Below, piece after piece: positions 13,601 through 14,029 of a DNA stretch of 14,029 bases (the stretch's first letter is position 1; the number at the start of each line of letters is the position of its first letter). A model generated the notes under the pieces. That model was not told where the DNA came from. It saw only the letters and a program-made list of their open reading frames with translations, and ran no database searches. The DNA is taken from NCBI GenBank assembly GCA_001919995.1, contig MNIY01000082.1:1-14029 (forward strand), written 5' to 3'. Position numbers and translations under genes: made by a program. This stretch comes from Ktedonobacter sp. 13_1_20CM_4_53_11. Lineage in GTDB: Bacteria; Chloroflexota; Ktedonobacteria; Ktedonobacterales; Ktedonobacteraceae.

Positions 13601-14029
13601 TCAGGCAATAGTATGATCGGAAGATGTGTGTGTGTCTTCTTCAACGCTGGTGCGACCACTCCGAGAGCGTTCGATATGATCAACCGTATCGGTTAGTACG
13701 CCGAGTCGATGTTCGAGATTCTGCGCTTGCTGGTGCAATGAACGGATCTCACTGGCTAGCTCGTGGAACTGCCCATTGAGGTGAGAAAGCCCTTTTTCCC
13801 CTTCGAATGTAGTAAGTGAATCCTCTTCTGCTACAGAGCGACGAATGGCTGGTTCTTCTGCATCTGCAGGTCTCAGTTTGACGGTTTGATTTCTATTTGT
13901 GGGTAGGGCTGACAAGTGCTCCTGGTTTCTGCGCGTCGTCTCGGCCTTTTGTTCGCCGAGGCTGAGCAATACAGCGCCAACAATAGCCAGTACACCGACG
14001 ACCAGCAGGCCTCCAATTATCAATAAATT
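13601..14029 (-). CDS. Membrane-anchored coiled-coil protein (5' end at window edge)
   Basis: Unrecognised protein of at least 140 residues. An N-terminal membrane helix (IIGGLLVVGVLAIVGAVLLSL) is followed by a polar, charged segment and then a heptad-like helix near the C-terminus: LSHLNGQFHELASEIRSLHQ continuing through LEHRLGVLTDTVDHI (about 79-117). The tail is Ser/Thr/Asp/His-rich. This resembles small single-pass scaffold or cell-envelope proteins, without naming a family. The first in-window start is TTG at 14023, but the frame stays open to the edge, so the true start may lie outside. It converges on dppA. Confidence 0.65.
   Translation of the reverse strand, partial: NLLIIGGLLVVGVLAIVGAVLLSLGEQKAETTRRNQEHLSALPTNRNQTVKLRPADAEEPAIRRSVAEEDSLTTFEGEKGLSHLNGQFHELASEIRSLHQQAQNLEHRLGVLTDTVDHIERSRSGRTSVEEDTHTSSDHTIA

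Noticed and set aside
1..14029. tRNA or rRNA genes, CRISPR arrays, insertion sequences, prophage or defence genes
   Set aside because: No repeat-spacer array, transposase motif, tRNA cloverleaf or rRNA-like stretch was seen; the content is housekeeping and metabolic.

Overview
The window reads as chromosomal DNA from a free-living bacterium, most likely a Chloroflexota member of the Ktedonobacteria type. That placement is an inference from gene content and protein style: an aerobic three-subunit glycolate oxidase, an archaeal-flavoured FolE2/MptA-type GTP cyclohydrolase fused to FolK, a short MutY without a NUDIX tail, and frequent GTG/TTG starts. It was not tested by any search. I see no insertion sequence, phage gene, CRISPR array, tRNA or rRNA. 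No gene-free stretch exceeds 300 bases; the longest is 8821-9074 (254 bases).

From right to left, most genes lie on the minus strand. Positions 11031-11330 (a 99-residue Cys-containing unknown) and 10041-11024 (mutY) form a tight pair, and a 12-bp hairpin covers the mutY start. Next comes a PIG-L/LmbE-family deacetylase (9075-9887, TTG start) followed by a clear intrinsic terminator. Then comes a 505-residue FolK-FolE2/MptA fusion (7303-8820) for pterin/folate synthesis.

A good promoter at 7216-7245, flanked by a perfect dyad, starts the next run: rsfS (ribosome silencing factor), a 59-residue membrane protein and a secreted, C-terminally anchored lamin-tail-domain protein. After these lies the glycolate oxidase cluster glcD (3988-5451), glcE (2624-3958), a THUMP-like/FtsJ RNA methyltransferase (1542-2627) and glcF (1513 to the left edge, 3' end missing). 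GlcD and GlcE are the two FAD subunits and GlcF the Fe-S subunit of a complex oxidising glycolate to glyoxylate. The methyltransferase interrupts the cluster and shares a GTGA stop/start overlap with glcE.

On the right side a small membrane protein (11581-11877, minus) diverges from a two-gene plus-strand operon. That operon holds an unrecognised 192-residue protein (12121-12699) and a complete M55 D-aminopeptidase of the DppA family (12704-13537). A long perfect inverted repeat fills the gap between dppA and the converging last gene, a membrane-anchored coiled-coil protein whose 5' end touches the right edge.

The observations I would check first are the FolK-FolE2/MptA fusion, the hairpin over the mutY start, and the RNA methyltransferase inside the glycolate oxidase operon.
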